A stretch of DNA of 64,000 nt from Pontibacter litorisediminis (GTDB lineage: Bacteria > Bacteroidota > Bacteroidia > Cytophagales > Hymenobacteraceae), in NCBI RefSeq assembly GCF_029360645.1, contig NZ_JARDUA010000001.1:496001-560000 (forward strand). The letters run 5' to 3'. The translations under genes and the position numbers were made by a program. Every line of letters begins with the position of its first letter. The first letter of the stretch is position 1. Shown in pieces: positions 8,435-17,385 of this stretch. The notes below the pieces were generated by a model. That model ran no database searches. It was not told the origin of the DNA and worked only from the letters and a program-made list of their open reading frames with translations.

Positions 8435-10123
8435 TTAGAATGAGTAAGTTACGCCTCCTATCAGGTTTATACTTTTGTGCGGGTAATTTACGAAACGCTC
8501 GTACTTTTTCCCAAACAAGTTATTGGCCATCAGGAACACAGTAAAGTTATTGGTGAACTTGTAGTCCGCCTTCAGGTTCAGGTCCACGATCGAGTCAGTT
8601 TCACGTAACTCAAAGGTACCATCCGGGCGGGTAATACGGCCAAATGAACTCCCAATATAGTAAAGTTCTGAATTAAACAGAATCTTGTCGTAGAAGTTGT
8701 AGGTGCCGTAAACGCTGGCCATGAGCTCCGGACGGTGGAAGGGCTGCTCCAAGCTAGCCATGTTATAGCTGTTATAATCAGCCTTTAAACCCAGCCGCAC
8801 CTCATCCGAATAGTTGAAAGAGGCCTCGCCATAAATATTGAAAACATTTGTCACACCGTCGTCATACAGCAGCTCAAACTTAGCAGGGTCTGCCACGGAG
8901 TTGTTGTAAAAGTACAGGTTGCGGAAGTTCTGGTATGCCACGCGGCCGTTCAGGTGCACATAGTTGGCGATGTTTGCCTGAAAGCCACCGTAAATCTCCA
9001 GCCCTTTGTTCACGTCGGCCACCTGCACGTTTGGCGCCAGGAACGGATTCTCCTGCGTCAGCTCATATAAAGTAGTTCTTTCCAGGTCGCCCCCAATACC
9101 ACCGTATATCAGCAGGTTTCCTTTTATCGGCTCCAACCCTACGCGCACCATAGGGTACACGTTCATCTGGCGGGCATCGTTCACCTCGTCGCCCGTGTAA
9201 GCCACCCGCGCACCTATCGTCAGGCGCACCACCTCGAACTGGCGCTCGTAGGCAGCGGTCAGTTTAAAGAGACCACGGCTCACATCGGCAGAGTCTTTAT
9301 GCGACAGCACCGACAGGTCGGCATCCACTTTAAATGCTGAGATGTCGTCGATGCCATACTCGCTGCGGAAGTCCACAGCAAAGTTGCTCTCGTTCATCTC
9401 ATAGTTGTCATTGATATAGCGGAAGCGGGCGTTAGTCCTGTACAGGAAAGGCGAATTAGAATTGTGGTTGTGGAAATAGCCCTGCGCATGAATGCGGTTA
9501 AACACCTGCTTAATCGTGTCCCGATCTACCTCCACACCCTCTACCGGCTCGTAGCCGTAGAAATAGCGTTTCTCCCGGCCATACTTCAGGTCGCCGCCAA
9601 CAGTAAGGCCCTGCAGGTAACGCTCCCCGTGCAGGCCGATATCAGATTGGCTTACAGCAGAGTTAGCCCTGTCTACCGGACCTCTGGATGAAGACACATG
9701 GCTCACGTTGGCACCGATGCTCGCATCCTTACTGCGCTTGTTATGGAAGTACCCTTTTAAGTATAAGGTACCATAATTACCCAAGCCAGCTTTTACATAG
9801 TTGCCGTACAATTTGGTTAACTCGTCCTGCTTTATTGTCAGCACCTTCATCTGCAGGTCCACGTCCTGGTCTGGCAGTCGGTAGTCTGAGAAACGGTAGC
9901 GAACGTTGCGGTCAGCGATCTCAGGCGGGTTGATCCGGAACTTTTCATAGTTACGGGCTGCCTGTGGCAGCTCGATCACACGGTTCTTCTCCACCACAAC
10001 CTCAGCGTCCTCCAGTTTTCCTCCCTCGGACCAGCCTTGATTCTGCGCCTGTGCTGTGTTTAAGTAGCTGTAGCCTACACTCAGAACAATGGCAAGCGAT
10101 GCTAATCTTAATTTATTTTTCAT
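8435..10123 (-). CDS. Outer-membrane beta-barrel protein, TonB-dependent-receptor-like, no plug
   Basis: A signal peptide (about residues 1-26, ending AQAQ) is followed by about 535 residues of alternating amphipathic strands. The C-terminus is aromatic (VTYSF), as expected for a BAM-inserted outer-membrane barrel. The last third (LKADYKFTNNFTVFLMANNLFGKKYERF) resembles the end of TonB-dependent receptors. I see neither a plug domain nor a CarboxypepD_reg-like repeat. At 562 residues it is shorter than typical receptors. It lies 33 bp after the large TPR gene and just before the HU-SPOR/exbB/exbD/tonB genes, so it is the likely outer-membrane partner of that module. The ligand, if any, is unknown. 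Confidence 0.75.
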   Translation of the reverse strand: MKNKLRLASLAIVLSVGYSYLNTAQAQNQGWSEGGKLEDAEVVVEKNRVIELPQAARNYEKFRINPPEIADRNVRYRFSDYRLPDQDVDLQMKVLTIKQDELTKLYGNYVKAGLGNYGTLYLKGYFHNKRSKDASIGANVSHVSSSRGPVDRANSAVSQSDIGLHGERYLQGLTVGGDLKYGREKRYFYGYEPVEGVEVDRDTIKQVFNRIHAQGYFHNHNSNSPFLYRTNARFRYINDNYEMNESNFAVDFRSEYGIDDISAFKVDADLSVLSHKDSADVSRGLFKLTAAYERQFEVVRLTIGARVAYTGDEVNDARQMNVYPMVRVGLEPIKGNLLIYGGIGGDLERTTLYELTQENPFLAPNVQVADVNKGLEIYGGFQANIANYVHLNGRVAYQNFRNLYFYNNSVADPAKFELLYDDGVTNVFNIYGEASFNYSDEVRLGLKADYNSYNMASLEQPFHRPELMASVYGTYNFYDKILFNSELYYIGSSFGRITRPDGTFELRETDSIVDLNLKADYKFTNNFTVFLMANNLFGKKYERFVNYPHKSINLIGGVTYSF

Positions 10124-10156
10124 GGTGATGCTTCTCTTCTAAATCTGATAATCGGA

Positions 10157-13100
10157 TTAGTTCTGCTGCCCAGTTGTGTCGATCGGCTGGGTGGTAGTAT
10201 CCACCGGCTCCAGGATTACTGCGTCCTGGTTCTGCTGCTTCCGCTGGCGCTGTTGCTGCAGGTTTTGCGGCTGCGCTTGCTGCTGCTGCTGAGGCTTTCC
10301 CTCCAGCTTGGCCAGCTTTTGCTTCGCCTCCGCCACAACTTCCTGGTTAGGCGCATTCTCAATAATGGAGTTAAGCGTGGCACGCGCCTGGAACATCTCA
10401 TTTTGTGCAGTATAAATATCGGCTATCAGCAGGAAGGTCCTGCCCAACCAGAAGTCGTAACTGCCATACTTGTTGCTGAACTCAAAGGCATGGTCAAGCG
10501 CCTGCTGGTACTGCTTCTGCTTGAACATCGTCTCTGAGATAAGGTAATGAGCCTCTGCCCCGTGGATGTCGGTTGCTGAAGCAGTGGTTTCCTTCAACTC
10601 CGTCATCGCCTGGCTCAGGTTACCCTGCGCCAGCGTTGCCTTGGCCCTGAACAGCAACGCCGAGTTGTAAGCGTTAAGCGAGGCGTTGCCCTGGCTGATC
10701 AACTCGCCTGCTACCCGCTTGGTGGCGGCATAGTCGTTGGTGCGGAAATAGCTTTGCATCAGGCCAAGCAGCGCTGTCTGCTGCTCCTTTCGGTTGGTAG
10801 CCAAATCGCGCAGGCGGCTGTAGTATTTGATGGCCTCCGGATAGTTGCCCACTTCAAACTCCAGGTCAGCCACACGCTGTATCGCGCGGTTCACAAATTC
10901 GGAGCGGTTTTCCTGTACCACCTGTTTCATCACCTTCACGCCTTCCTGCTTTCTGTCGCTGCGCAGGTACGAGTCGGCCAGGTAGTAGCGGGCGTCCGGC
11001 AGGAAAGAGCTTTTTGGATAGGTGTTGACATACTTCTCCAGCTTGGCGGCCGCCTCTTTGTAGTTTTGGTTAAAGTACAAGGTCTTAGCGGCCTCAAACT
11101 CTATGCTTTCCAAAGCGTTGCTCTCCGGGTTGGCAGACTTGTAACGGTCTACATACTTGTCGAATTCGCTGCTGCGGTTCTCTTGCCCCAGTACTTCCTG
11201 CAGGCTGTAAAGCGCTCCACTCGCCACTTTGGAATCCGGGTACTCATCCAGCACGCGTTTCTGATCGGCAATAGCCAGGTCGTTTTGGCGCAGGTTAGAG
11301 TAGGCCAGACCACGCTTCTGCAGCGCGTTAGGCACCAGCCTGCTGTCCGGCACATCGTTGATCATCCTGGTAAAGCCCTGCACTGCCGCCTGGTAGTTAC
11401 CTGCCTCAAAGTCGATCACGGCATACTGGTACATCGCATCATCGCGGAAGCGGGATGTCTTATAGTTGTTGATCAGCTCCTGCAGCGCGTCTTTGGCCCT
11501 GGCGTTCTGGTTCTGAATGCTCAGCACCACCCCTTTTTGGAACAAGGCGTAATCACGGTCTGGTGAGCTGCTGGAAATGACGCGCTCGTACAGGCGCAGG
11601 GCCTCGTTGTAATTCTTGTTGACGTAATAGGTATCCGCCAGGCGCACCGTGGCGTCGTTATAGTTCGGGTTACTTGGCTGGACGTTGTCCAGGTACGCCT
11701 TAAAGTGCGTCAGGGCCTTGTCGTACTCTTTGGTGTTGAAGTATGCGTACCCAATGCCGTAGCGCGACTTGATGTAGTAATCCTCTTTGTTGTTTGGCGC
11801 CGTACGGAACACCGCTGCGTAGCTGTTGATCGCATCGTTGTAACGCTGCCCGATAGAATAGGCCTCGCCTTTCACAAAATGGCTGGCAGCCGTCACTTCC
11901 TTATCATAAGGGTACTGCAGCGACTTATCCAGCATGGCCACTGCTTGCGGGAACTTGCTGTCGTTAAACAGGTTCACGCCGTGGAAGTAGGTCACGCGCT
12001 GGTAGGTTTGCAGGATGCGCCAGCTTTTCTTGTCCATGGCCTCGATGTGGCGGATGGCAGCCGCATAGTCATTTGAGCCAAAGTATGACTCGCTCAGCAA
12101 CCGGTCTGCTTCCTCGGCTTCTTCCGATTTAGGGTATTTGGCCGAGAAATCAGAAAGGGAGTTGATCACTTCACGGAAGTTACCCAGGTCAAAGTTCACC
12201 TGCGCATACTTCAGCGTAGCCGCCTCGGTTACGGCCTTATCCAGGTCGTTCTTGCGCGCCTGGTCAAAAGCCGTGAGGGCAAACTGCTTGTTATTCTCCT
12301 TCAGGTAGCTCAGGCCCAGGTAGTAAGCCGCGTTCTGCCCCAAAGTATCCTTCTTAAGCGCTACTGACTTAAAGTTGGCAATGGCGTTTTTGTAGTTGTT
12401 GTTCTTGTAATCCGTGAAAGCGATCTTGTACTGTATCACCGGGTCCAGCGAGCGTTTCCCCTCGGCATACTGGCTAAAGTATTTCTCTGCAGTCTTGTAC
12501 TCAGCGCGCTGGTAGTAGGCATCCCCCACCAGCAGGGCAATCTCATCGCGCTGCTGCACCTCCGGCTTTTTGGCCAGCGCCGCCTCACCGTAACGGATCA
12601 CCTCGTACACATCATTCTCCTTGTACAGGATCTCCGTGATCATATAAGGCACAATGCGGGCATAAGCCTCGTTTTTCTCGGCTATCTTCAGATCCTCTTT
12701 CGCCGCGGCGTAATCCCCTTTGCGGTAGGAGATGTAGCCGGCATAGTAGTTAGAGGCATAGGCAAAACGGTGGTCGTCCTCGCGGAAACCAGTAGTCTTG
12801 TTTTTATCGAACCAGATCTTGGCGTTATCGAAATCTTTGGTAGCGAAGTAGGAATAACCCAGCTTAAACTCCAGCTCCTTGTTCTGCTTGATGCTGAGCA
12901 GGTGCGTAGGCGCATCCTTCAGCAGCTCCACCGCTTTCTTGTAATCCTTCTGCTCAAAGTAGTACAGACCCAACTCATAGTTGGCCAGGGCTGTTTTAGG
13001 GTGCGTCGGATACTTGCGGGCAAAGTTTAGCACCAGTTGCTCGGCATCCGGGTGCAGCAGGTACAAGCCGCTCAGGGCATAATAATACTGCGCATCAGCA

Positions 13101-13300
13101 GTTTTGGCGTCGTTGCCGATGAGCTCGATATACTTTTTGAAGGCCTCCTGCGCCGCGCCATACTTGGCACGGTCAAAAAGCTCTACGCCTTCATGAAAGT
13201 ATCGCTCCTCGGAGGTGAAAGCCTGCGTGTGCTGCGCCACCACCACGTGGGAGCCGCCCGTCAGGACCGATGCAAGTGCTATTTTGTAACCTATCTTCAT
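10157..13300 (-). CDS. Large periplasmic tetratricopeptide-repeat protein
   Basis: I place the start at the ATG at 13298-13300 (MKIGYKIALASVLTGGSHVVVAQ), which gives a proper signal peptide; the open frame runs 20 codons further upstream. The mature protein is about 1,020 residues of TPR repeats, with many copies of the A-x-x-Y-x-L-A-x-x-Y-x type, for example near YAKALAKY-like segments throughout. It ends in a Gln-rich tail (QQQQQAQPQNLQQQRQ) and a Thr/Asp stretch. TPR arrays are protein-binding scaffolds. CpoB/YbgF, a TPR protein, is the periplasmic partner of Tol-Pal in proteobacteria, and a similar role is plausible here. It is the promoter-proximal gene of the eight-gene unit. Confidence 0.85.
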   Translation of the reverse strand: MKIGYKIALASVLTGGSHVVVAQHTQAFTSEERYFHEGVELFDRAKYGAAQEAFKKYIELIGNDAKTADAQYYYALSGLYLLHPDAEQLVLNFARKYPTHPKTALANYELGLYYFEQKDYKKAVELLKDAPTHLLSIKQNKELEFKLGYSYFATKDFDNAKIWFDKNKTTGFREDDHRFAYASNYYAGYISYRKGDYAAAKEDLKIAEKNEAYARIVPYMITEILYKENDVYEVIRYGEAALAKKPEVQQRDEIALLVGDAYYQRAEYKTAEKYFSQYAEGKRSLDPVIQYKIAFTDYKNNNYKNAIANFKSVALKKDTLGQNAAYYLGLSYLKENNKQFALTAFDQARKNDLDKAVTEAATLKYAQVNFDLGNFREVINSLSDFSAKYPKSEEAEEADRLLSESYFGSNDYAAAIRHIEAMDKKSWRILQTYQRVTYFHGVNLFNDSKFPQAVAMLDKSLQYPYDKEVTAASHFVKGEAYSIGQRYNDAINSYAAVFRTAPNNKEDYYIKSRYGIGYAYFNTKEYDKALTHFKAYLDNVQPSNPNYNDATVRLADTYYVNKNYNEALRLYERVISSSSPDRDYALFQKGVVLSIQNQNARAKDALQELINNYKTSRFRDDAMYQYAVIDFEAGNYQAAVQGFTRMINDVPDSRLVPNALQKRGLAYSNLRQNDLAIADQKRVLDEYPDSKVASGALYSLQEVLGQENRSSEFDKYVDRYKSANPESNALESIEFEAAKTLYFNQNYKEAAAKLEKYVNTYPKSSFLPDARYYLADSYLRSDRKQEGVKVMKQVVQENRSEFVNRAIQRVADLEFEVGNYPEAIKYYSRLRDLATNRKEQQTALLGLMQSYFRTNDYAATKRVAGELISQGNASLNAYNSALLFRAKATLAQGNLSQAMTELKETTASATDIHGAEAHYLISETMFKQKQYQQALDHAFEFSNKYGSYDFWLGRTFLLIADIYTAQNEMFQARATLNSIIENAPNQEVVAEAKQKLAKLEGKPQQQQQAQPQNLQQQRQRKQQNQDAVILEPVDTTTQPIDTTGQQN

Positions 13301-13396
13301 ATTTGCGTGTTCGCCCCGCAGGGCACATCGTTTTATTCTGATTAAAGGAGAAAGTATCAAACAACTGTTATTTCCTGCTCCTCATACTACCTCACT

Positions 13397-13425
13397 CAAA
13401 GTTAGTAATTTTTGGAAAGCCGCAA
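13397..13425 (-). promoter_or_regulatory. Promoter of the TPR-barrel-HU/SPOR-exbBD-tonB-folC-trmB unit
   Basis: On the minus strand a TTG (13423-13425) is followed after 18 bp by TAACTTTG (13397-13404), matching both Bacteroidota promoter boxes. It lies about 97 bp upstream of the TPR gene start. No other promoter-like gap exists before trmB. Confidence 0.55.
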
Positions 13426-13524
13426 CGGCCTTTGCACATTTTATAAGGACAAGCCGCTAAGTATAGCAGAATCACTATAACAATGGCCGAAAGCCTAAAA
13501 TATTGTACCTGTGGATAAAAAAAC

Positions 13525-14571
13525 CTAGGAAGCCAATGCGCGGGGCACCGGGTGCAGCACCTTGAAAACCAGCTCGCGCAGGATATCCGCCTCACTCATA
13601 TCGCCGCCCGTGATCCCCTTCACTTGCAAGTCGGCCACCCGGATGAAATGGATGATATCGACGCAACGTGGCAACGGGTACACGCGCATGGCCTGCATGT
13701 AGTCCTTCACCTTCCAGGCTTGGTTGCCGAGGCTTTTCTTCAGGCCCGCCTCCGACTTATCGGCCTGCGTGTGCAGCGTCAGGATCTTGGTGAAAAAGGT
13801 GAACAGCATCGTCAGGTTCGGGATGAGCGGGTTATTCTTGGGGTTGGCCTCAAAGTAATGGATGATGCGGTTGGCCTTTAGTGCGTCGCGGGCAATGAGT
13901 GCCGACTGCAGCTCAAAGATGTTGTATTCTTTGCTGATGCCTACATTCTCCTGCACCAGCCCCTCGTCCACCGTTGCCCCCGGCTTCAGGTTGATCAGCA
14001 GCTTATCGATCTCGTTGGCCAGCCTAGAGAGGTCAGAGCCGATATACTCTGCCAGAAGCTGCACCGCGGGCTGGGTAGCCTTCATGCCTTTGCTCTTGAG
14101 GTAACCGTTTACCCAGGCCGGCACCTGGTTGTCGTAGAGCTTTTTGGTGGTGAGCAGCACCGCATGCTTCTGCACCGCCTTGGCCAGCGACTTACGCCCA
14201 TCCAGCGACTTATGCTTGTAGCAGAAGACAAGTATGGTGGAGGCAAGTGGGTTTTGCAGGTAAGCCTCCAGTTGGCGCATCCCCTCCTCCTTCTCAATGT
14301 CCAGGATGCTCTGCGCCTCTTTCACGATCACCACCGACTTGTCCGACATCATCGGGAAGCGCTTGGCCTGCAGCAACACCTGCGACACATCCACATCCTT
14401 GCCATACAGCACAACCTGGTTAAAACCCTTCTCGTGCTCCTGCAGCGCGTGCTCCTCGATGTAGTCGGCAATGGTATCAATGTAGTACGACTCCTCGCCC
14501 TGCAGAAAGTATACAGGGGCGAACTGCCTTTGCTCTAGTTGCTCTAGAATGCCTTCGGGTGTTTGGGCCAT
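13525..14571 (-). CDS. holA: DNA polymerase III delta subunit HolA
   Basis: The delta subunit opens the beta sliding clamp within the clamp-loader complex. The 348-residue protein begins MAQTPEGILEQLEQRQFAPVYFLQGEESYYIDTIADYI, the typical HolA N-terminus. It then has the AAA+-like FPMMSDKSVVIVKEAQ segment, with no Walker A motif, as expected for delta. The Lid segment AEYIGSDLSRLANEIDKL is at about residues 173-190. A C-terminal helical collar domain completes it. It is transcribed alone from a good promoter at 14627-14655 and separated from the TPR unit by 220 bp. Confidence 0.93.
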   Translation of the reverse strand: MAQTPEGILEQLEQRQFAPVYFLQGEESYYIDTIADYIEEHALQEHEKGFNQVVLYGKDVDVSQVLLQAKRFPMMSDKSVVIVKEAQSILDIEKEEGMRQLEAYLQNPLASTILVFCYKHKSLDGRKSLAKAVQKHAVLLTTKKLYDNQVPAWVNGYLKSKGMKATQPAVQLLAEYIGSDLSRLANEIDKLLINLKPGATVDEGLVQENVGISKEYNIFELQSALIARDALKANRIIHYFEANPKNNPLIPNLTMLFTFFTKILTLHTQADKSEAGLKKSLGNQAWKVKDYMQAMRVYPLPRCVDIIHFIRVADLQVKGITGGDMSEADILRELVFKVLHPVPRALAS

Positions 14572-14626
14572 AGGAATGTAGGGATTGCTAAAAACAGGGC
14601 CATTTATACTTGCAGCCCCACTCCTA

Positions 14627-14655
14627 CAAAATTAAGGCATCCCCCCGAAACACAA
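14627..14655 (-). promoter_or_regulatory. Promoter of holA
   Basis: On the minus strand a TTG (14653-14655, within CTTTGTG) is followed after 18 bp by TAATTTTG (14627-14634). Both boxes and spacing match the Bacteroidota consensus, 56 bp upstream of the ATG. An AAGTATA motif overlaps the -33 region. Confidence 0.55.
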
Positions 14656-14783
14656 AGTATAAAACCGGAATAATGGCAGCTGTTGAAAGCAGAACTCTCT
14701 CGCAGCTTTAAGTGTTTTATACCACACAGCCAGGAACATACGTTTCAGAGGCATAGTTCTAGGCTGCTTTATAATTTATTTCC

Positions 14784-15932
14784 ATGATTTTCTCCTATAA
14801 AAACAGCCGCACGGCGCAGCGCAGCAGAAGATTTGTAAAGCAACTGGCCTTCTGGGGGGTGGTCGTGCTCCTGCTGGTAAGTATGCTCTCGGCAATTAGG
14901 CCAGACACCGGCATTGCCCCTATTGTGCTGAAGGCAGAAGCGCTTGGTTTTACCCCCAAGGAGTTTTATGTGGCCCGTGTGGAGGATGAGCGTGCCGACA
15001 AGAAAGCGGTGGCGCACGTCATACCTGCCCCCGCTCCCGGCAAAGCTCCCGCCACTACTGCCGTACCCGTGGATTTGCAAGGGGGTGGCTTGCAGGCGGT
15101 ACAGCAGTTTATCGGCAAGGGCATCCCTGTCAATAAAAAACTGCGCCCGGTCATCATCACGCTGAAAGAATTTGAAGTAAAGGAAGCGCCTGCCGCCAAC
15201 GGGCGCGTGCAGGGCCAGGCCGTAACGGCCATGAAGTTTGAGCTGCAGGGCGACGGCGAGATCATCCCCCTGACCGAGTATAAAGGCGGCGTGCGCTACA
15301 ACAGGCCGGCCAGCCAGGTAGAGGCAGTGGAGCCGGCGCTGCGGCAGTCGCTGACAGGGGTGCTGGCTTACTTTAACAAGTGGATAGAAGAAAACGCCAG
15401 CACCAATTCAAGGCTGGCCAGAAGTATAAAAGTAATCTTCAAGGACTATACTGCTGCCTCCGCGCCGGACACGGTTTTCTTCTCGCCTGACCGCCCGCTT
15501 GTCTGGAGCGATTTTACCGGTAGCCCTTCCAAACCAAGTAAATATGCGGCGGCTGTATTCCCGGGTTTTGCCTATAAAGGCCGGAGCGAAGTCGTGAACG
15601 GCGAACTACGCCTCCACCTCGACATGCAGGTATACGTACTGCAAAGCTCTTCCTGGGCGAAATCAGATTCACGCAATGCTTATACCTTAAACCACGAACA
15701 AAAACACTTCGACCTGGTAAAGCTGGTGGCAGAGCGTTTTAAAAAGAAAATCACACCTGACATTCTATCCGTGGAAGACTACAATAGCATTATCCAGTAC
15801 CACTACATTGAGTCGTTTCGGGAGATGAACCAGCTGCAGGACCAGTACGACGCCGAAACCAGGCATGGCTTAGATAAAGTGGCGCAGGAGCGGTGGAACA
15901 AAAAGATTGCGGAGGAGTTGAGGAGGTTATAA
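14784..15932 (+). CDS. Membrane-anchored DUF922-like putative zinc protease
   Basis: This 382-residue protein has an N-terminal basic region and one membrane segment (about 23-42, KQLAFWGVVVLLLVSMLSAI), so it is probably anchored with the rest in the periplasm. The C-terminal third has LVWSDFTGSPSKPSKYAAAVFPGF and then NHEQKHFDLVKLVAERF. The HEQxHFD helix is the presumed zinc site of the DUF922 family. Residues 50-190 are not recognised. It is divergent from holA and alone on its strand. The family is described only as a putative protease, so the substrate is unknown. The assignment rests on these two motifs. Confidence 0.65.
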   Translation: MIFSYKNSRTAQRSRRFVKQLAFWGVVVLLLVSMLSAIRPDTGIAPIVLKAEALGFTPKEFYVARVEDERADKKAVAHVIPAPAPGKAPATTAVPVDLQGGGLQAVQQFIGKGIPVNKKLRPVIITLKEFEVKEAPAANGRVQGQAVTAMKFELQGDGEIIPLTEYKGGVRYNRPASQVEAVEPALRQSLTGVLAYFNKWIEENASTNSRLARSIKVIFKDYTAASAPDTVFFSPDRPLVWSDFTGSPSKPSKYAAAVFPGFAYKGRSEVVNGELRLHLDMQVYVLQSSSWAKSDSRNAYTLNHEQKHFDLVKLVAERFKKKITPDILSVEDYNSIIQYHYIESFREMNQLQDQYDAETRHGLDKVAQERWNKKIAEELRRL

Positions 15933-16001
15933 CGGGCTTATATGAGTCATGCGAACCCTTCAGGCGACGCATGGCTTAGGCACATTGTAGGGTGCCCGCT
16001 T

Positions 16002-16682
16002 TTATTTTTCTTTTTTTATGATCACTGATACTCCCATTCCGTGGATTGAAAATGAAGGATATTCACTCAAGTCAGATTTGGGGATATACTTTTTATAATC
16101 TTCTCTTTCTAATAACTGAAATTTTTCTATTCCATATCTTCTTGTGCTCTTGTTAAACTGACTCAGGAAGGCACCAACTTTTTTTTCTAACCATGAATCC
16201 ATTAAAAACTCATTCAGTTGCTCATATTTAATAATTTTCTGTCCGAACTGAATTTCATAGCTCTTGGTAAGCTCTTTTGTCATGTCTTTGTAGAAAATTG
16301 GCGGTTCGAAATAGAGGTAGCTAAGCTTACTTAAATTAAAATCTTGCTTAATTAGGGGTAAACTTTCATTTATCTTATCCAATGCATCTGAAAATAAAAT
16401 TGGATTACGGTGAAATATCCTGAGCTGTACCGAGCTGTCCCTAACATGTTCTGTCACTCCAATTTTAAGATCTAGTGTGTCTTTATCAGCAATCCAACAG
16501 TATGTAAATGACTTTGAATAGAAGCCAACATCGTACGACTTGTCTTCTGTATTGTCAATCTTAATCAATACTGTGTCTCTTGGGCTTTCTTCAACATCAG
16601 GGCCAATGGTGTTATTGTTTTGACTTGAATCATTACAAGACAATAAAGCTAGAGTAAATATTAATAGAACTATTATTTTCAT
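16002..16682 (-). CDS. Orphan lipoprotein, AT-rich gene
   Basis: This 226-residue protein has a short signal sequence with a lipobox (LALLSC, Cys16), then an Asn/Ser-rich stretch and a hydrophilic body rich in Lys, Asp, Phe and Tyr. I do not recognise a family. The gene is much more AT-rich than its neighbours and uses A/T-ending codons heavily. It sits with the next small gene in a short AT-rich patch, both on the minus strand with 75 bp between them. Recent acquisition is possible. Confidence 0.7.
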   Translation of the reverse strand: MKIIVLLIFTLALLSCNDSSQNNNTIGPDVEESPRDTVLIKIDNTEDKSYDVGFYSKSFTYCWIADKDTLDLKIGVTEHVRDSSVQLRIFHRNPILFSDALDKINESLPLIKQDFNLSKLSYLYFEPPIFYKDMTKELTKSYEIQFGQKIIKYEQLNEFLMDSWLEKKVGAFLSQFNKSTRRYGIEKFQLLEREDYKKYIPKSDLSEYPSFSIHGMGVSVIIKKEK

Positions 16683-16757
16683 TTTTAACTAGTGCCTAAC
16701 GGGGTTGGCTATAAGATGGCGTAGCTAACTTATAGGTTTTGTTGACTTCAGTTATTT

Positions 16758-17144
16758 TTAGTTCTCAAGCTTTACTGGAATTTCTTGCCAGCCTTCTGAT
16801 GGGGCTGCTATTATGCTGTCTGGTACAGGTATATCTTGAAGAATTTCACTTACACTTGGTCTTTCCGCACTAAATTTCACAAAGTACTTACCAGGAACTC
16901 GACTTCTATCATTGTAGCGGTTTAAACGAAGGTAACTTTCTCCGTTCACAACATATTCAAAACGAAGCTTTTTGCCCGATGCTACAGTCCAATAAGTTTC
17001 AGTAGCAACTCCTATTGTATATCGAGGGTACTCACTCAAAAGGTTTTGCTCCCATTGGATATAAACTACAATTGCTGATAAGCTGCCAAAGAAAAGGATA
17101 CCTGGTATAAGCTTATGTATTATCCAGTTCTTTTTCTTATTCAT
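16758..17144 (-). CDS. Small membrane-anchored protein of unknown function, AT-rich gene
   Basis: This 128-residue protein has a basic N-terminus (MNKKKNW) and a single hydrophobic segment (about 12-29, LIPGILFFGSLSAIVVYI). The outside domain of about 95 residues contains VVNGESYLRL and PGKYFVKFS. The family is not recognised. Like its neighbour at 16002-16682 it is AT-rich and has no operon link to core genes. The two may form a pair, since both are predicted to face the periplasm, but their functions cannot be stated. Confidence 0.65.
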   Translation of the reverse strand: MNKKKNWIIHKLIPGILFFGSLSAIVVYIQWEQNLLSEYPRYTIGVATETYWTVASGKKLRFEYVVNGESYLRLNRYNDRSRVPGKYFVKFSAERPSVSEILQDIPVPDSIIAAPSEGWQEIPVKLEN

Positions 17145-17351
17145 AGGGAAGTTCTATACTTTTAATTAAAGTCAACTAGCAGCTAAACGGAACTCCTATT
17201 CAGCTTCTCTGCTCTATGTATGGTATCGTTCGGTATGAAGCTTAATCTAAGATTCAAGTTTCTTCCCCTTCTAATATAGCATATTAGGATAATCCCCACC
17301 ATTCCTTCACCCTTTCCGCTCCAACCCCACCCCAATCTGCCAACTCTTTTT

Positions 17352-17359
17352 TATCTTTG
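17352..17359 (+). promoter_or_regulatory. Candidate -7 box for tyrS (TATCTTTG)
   Basis: TATCTTTG is an exact TAnnTTTG match 26 bp upstream of the tyrS ATG. No TTG is found at the usual -33 spacing. Confidence 0.4.
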
Positions 17360-17385
17360 CCTAGAACAGATGAACGAAGGTATAG

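Noticed and set aside
10754-11566. 270-codon plus-strand open frame
   Set aside because: Antisense to the large TPR gene and without signal peptide or domain.
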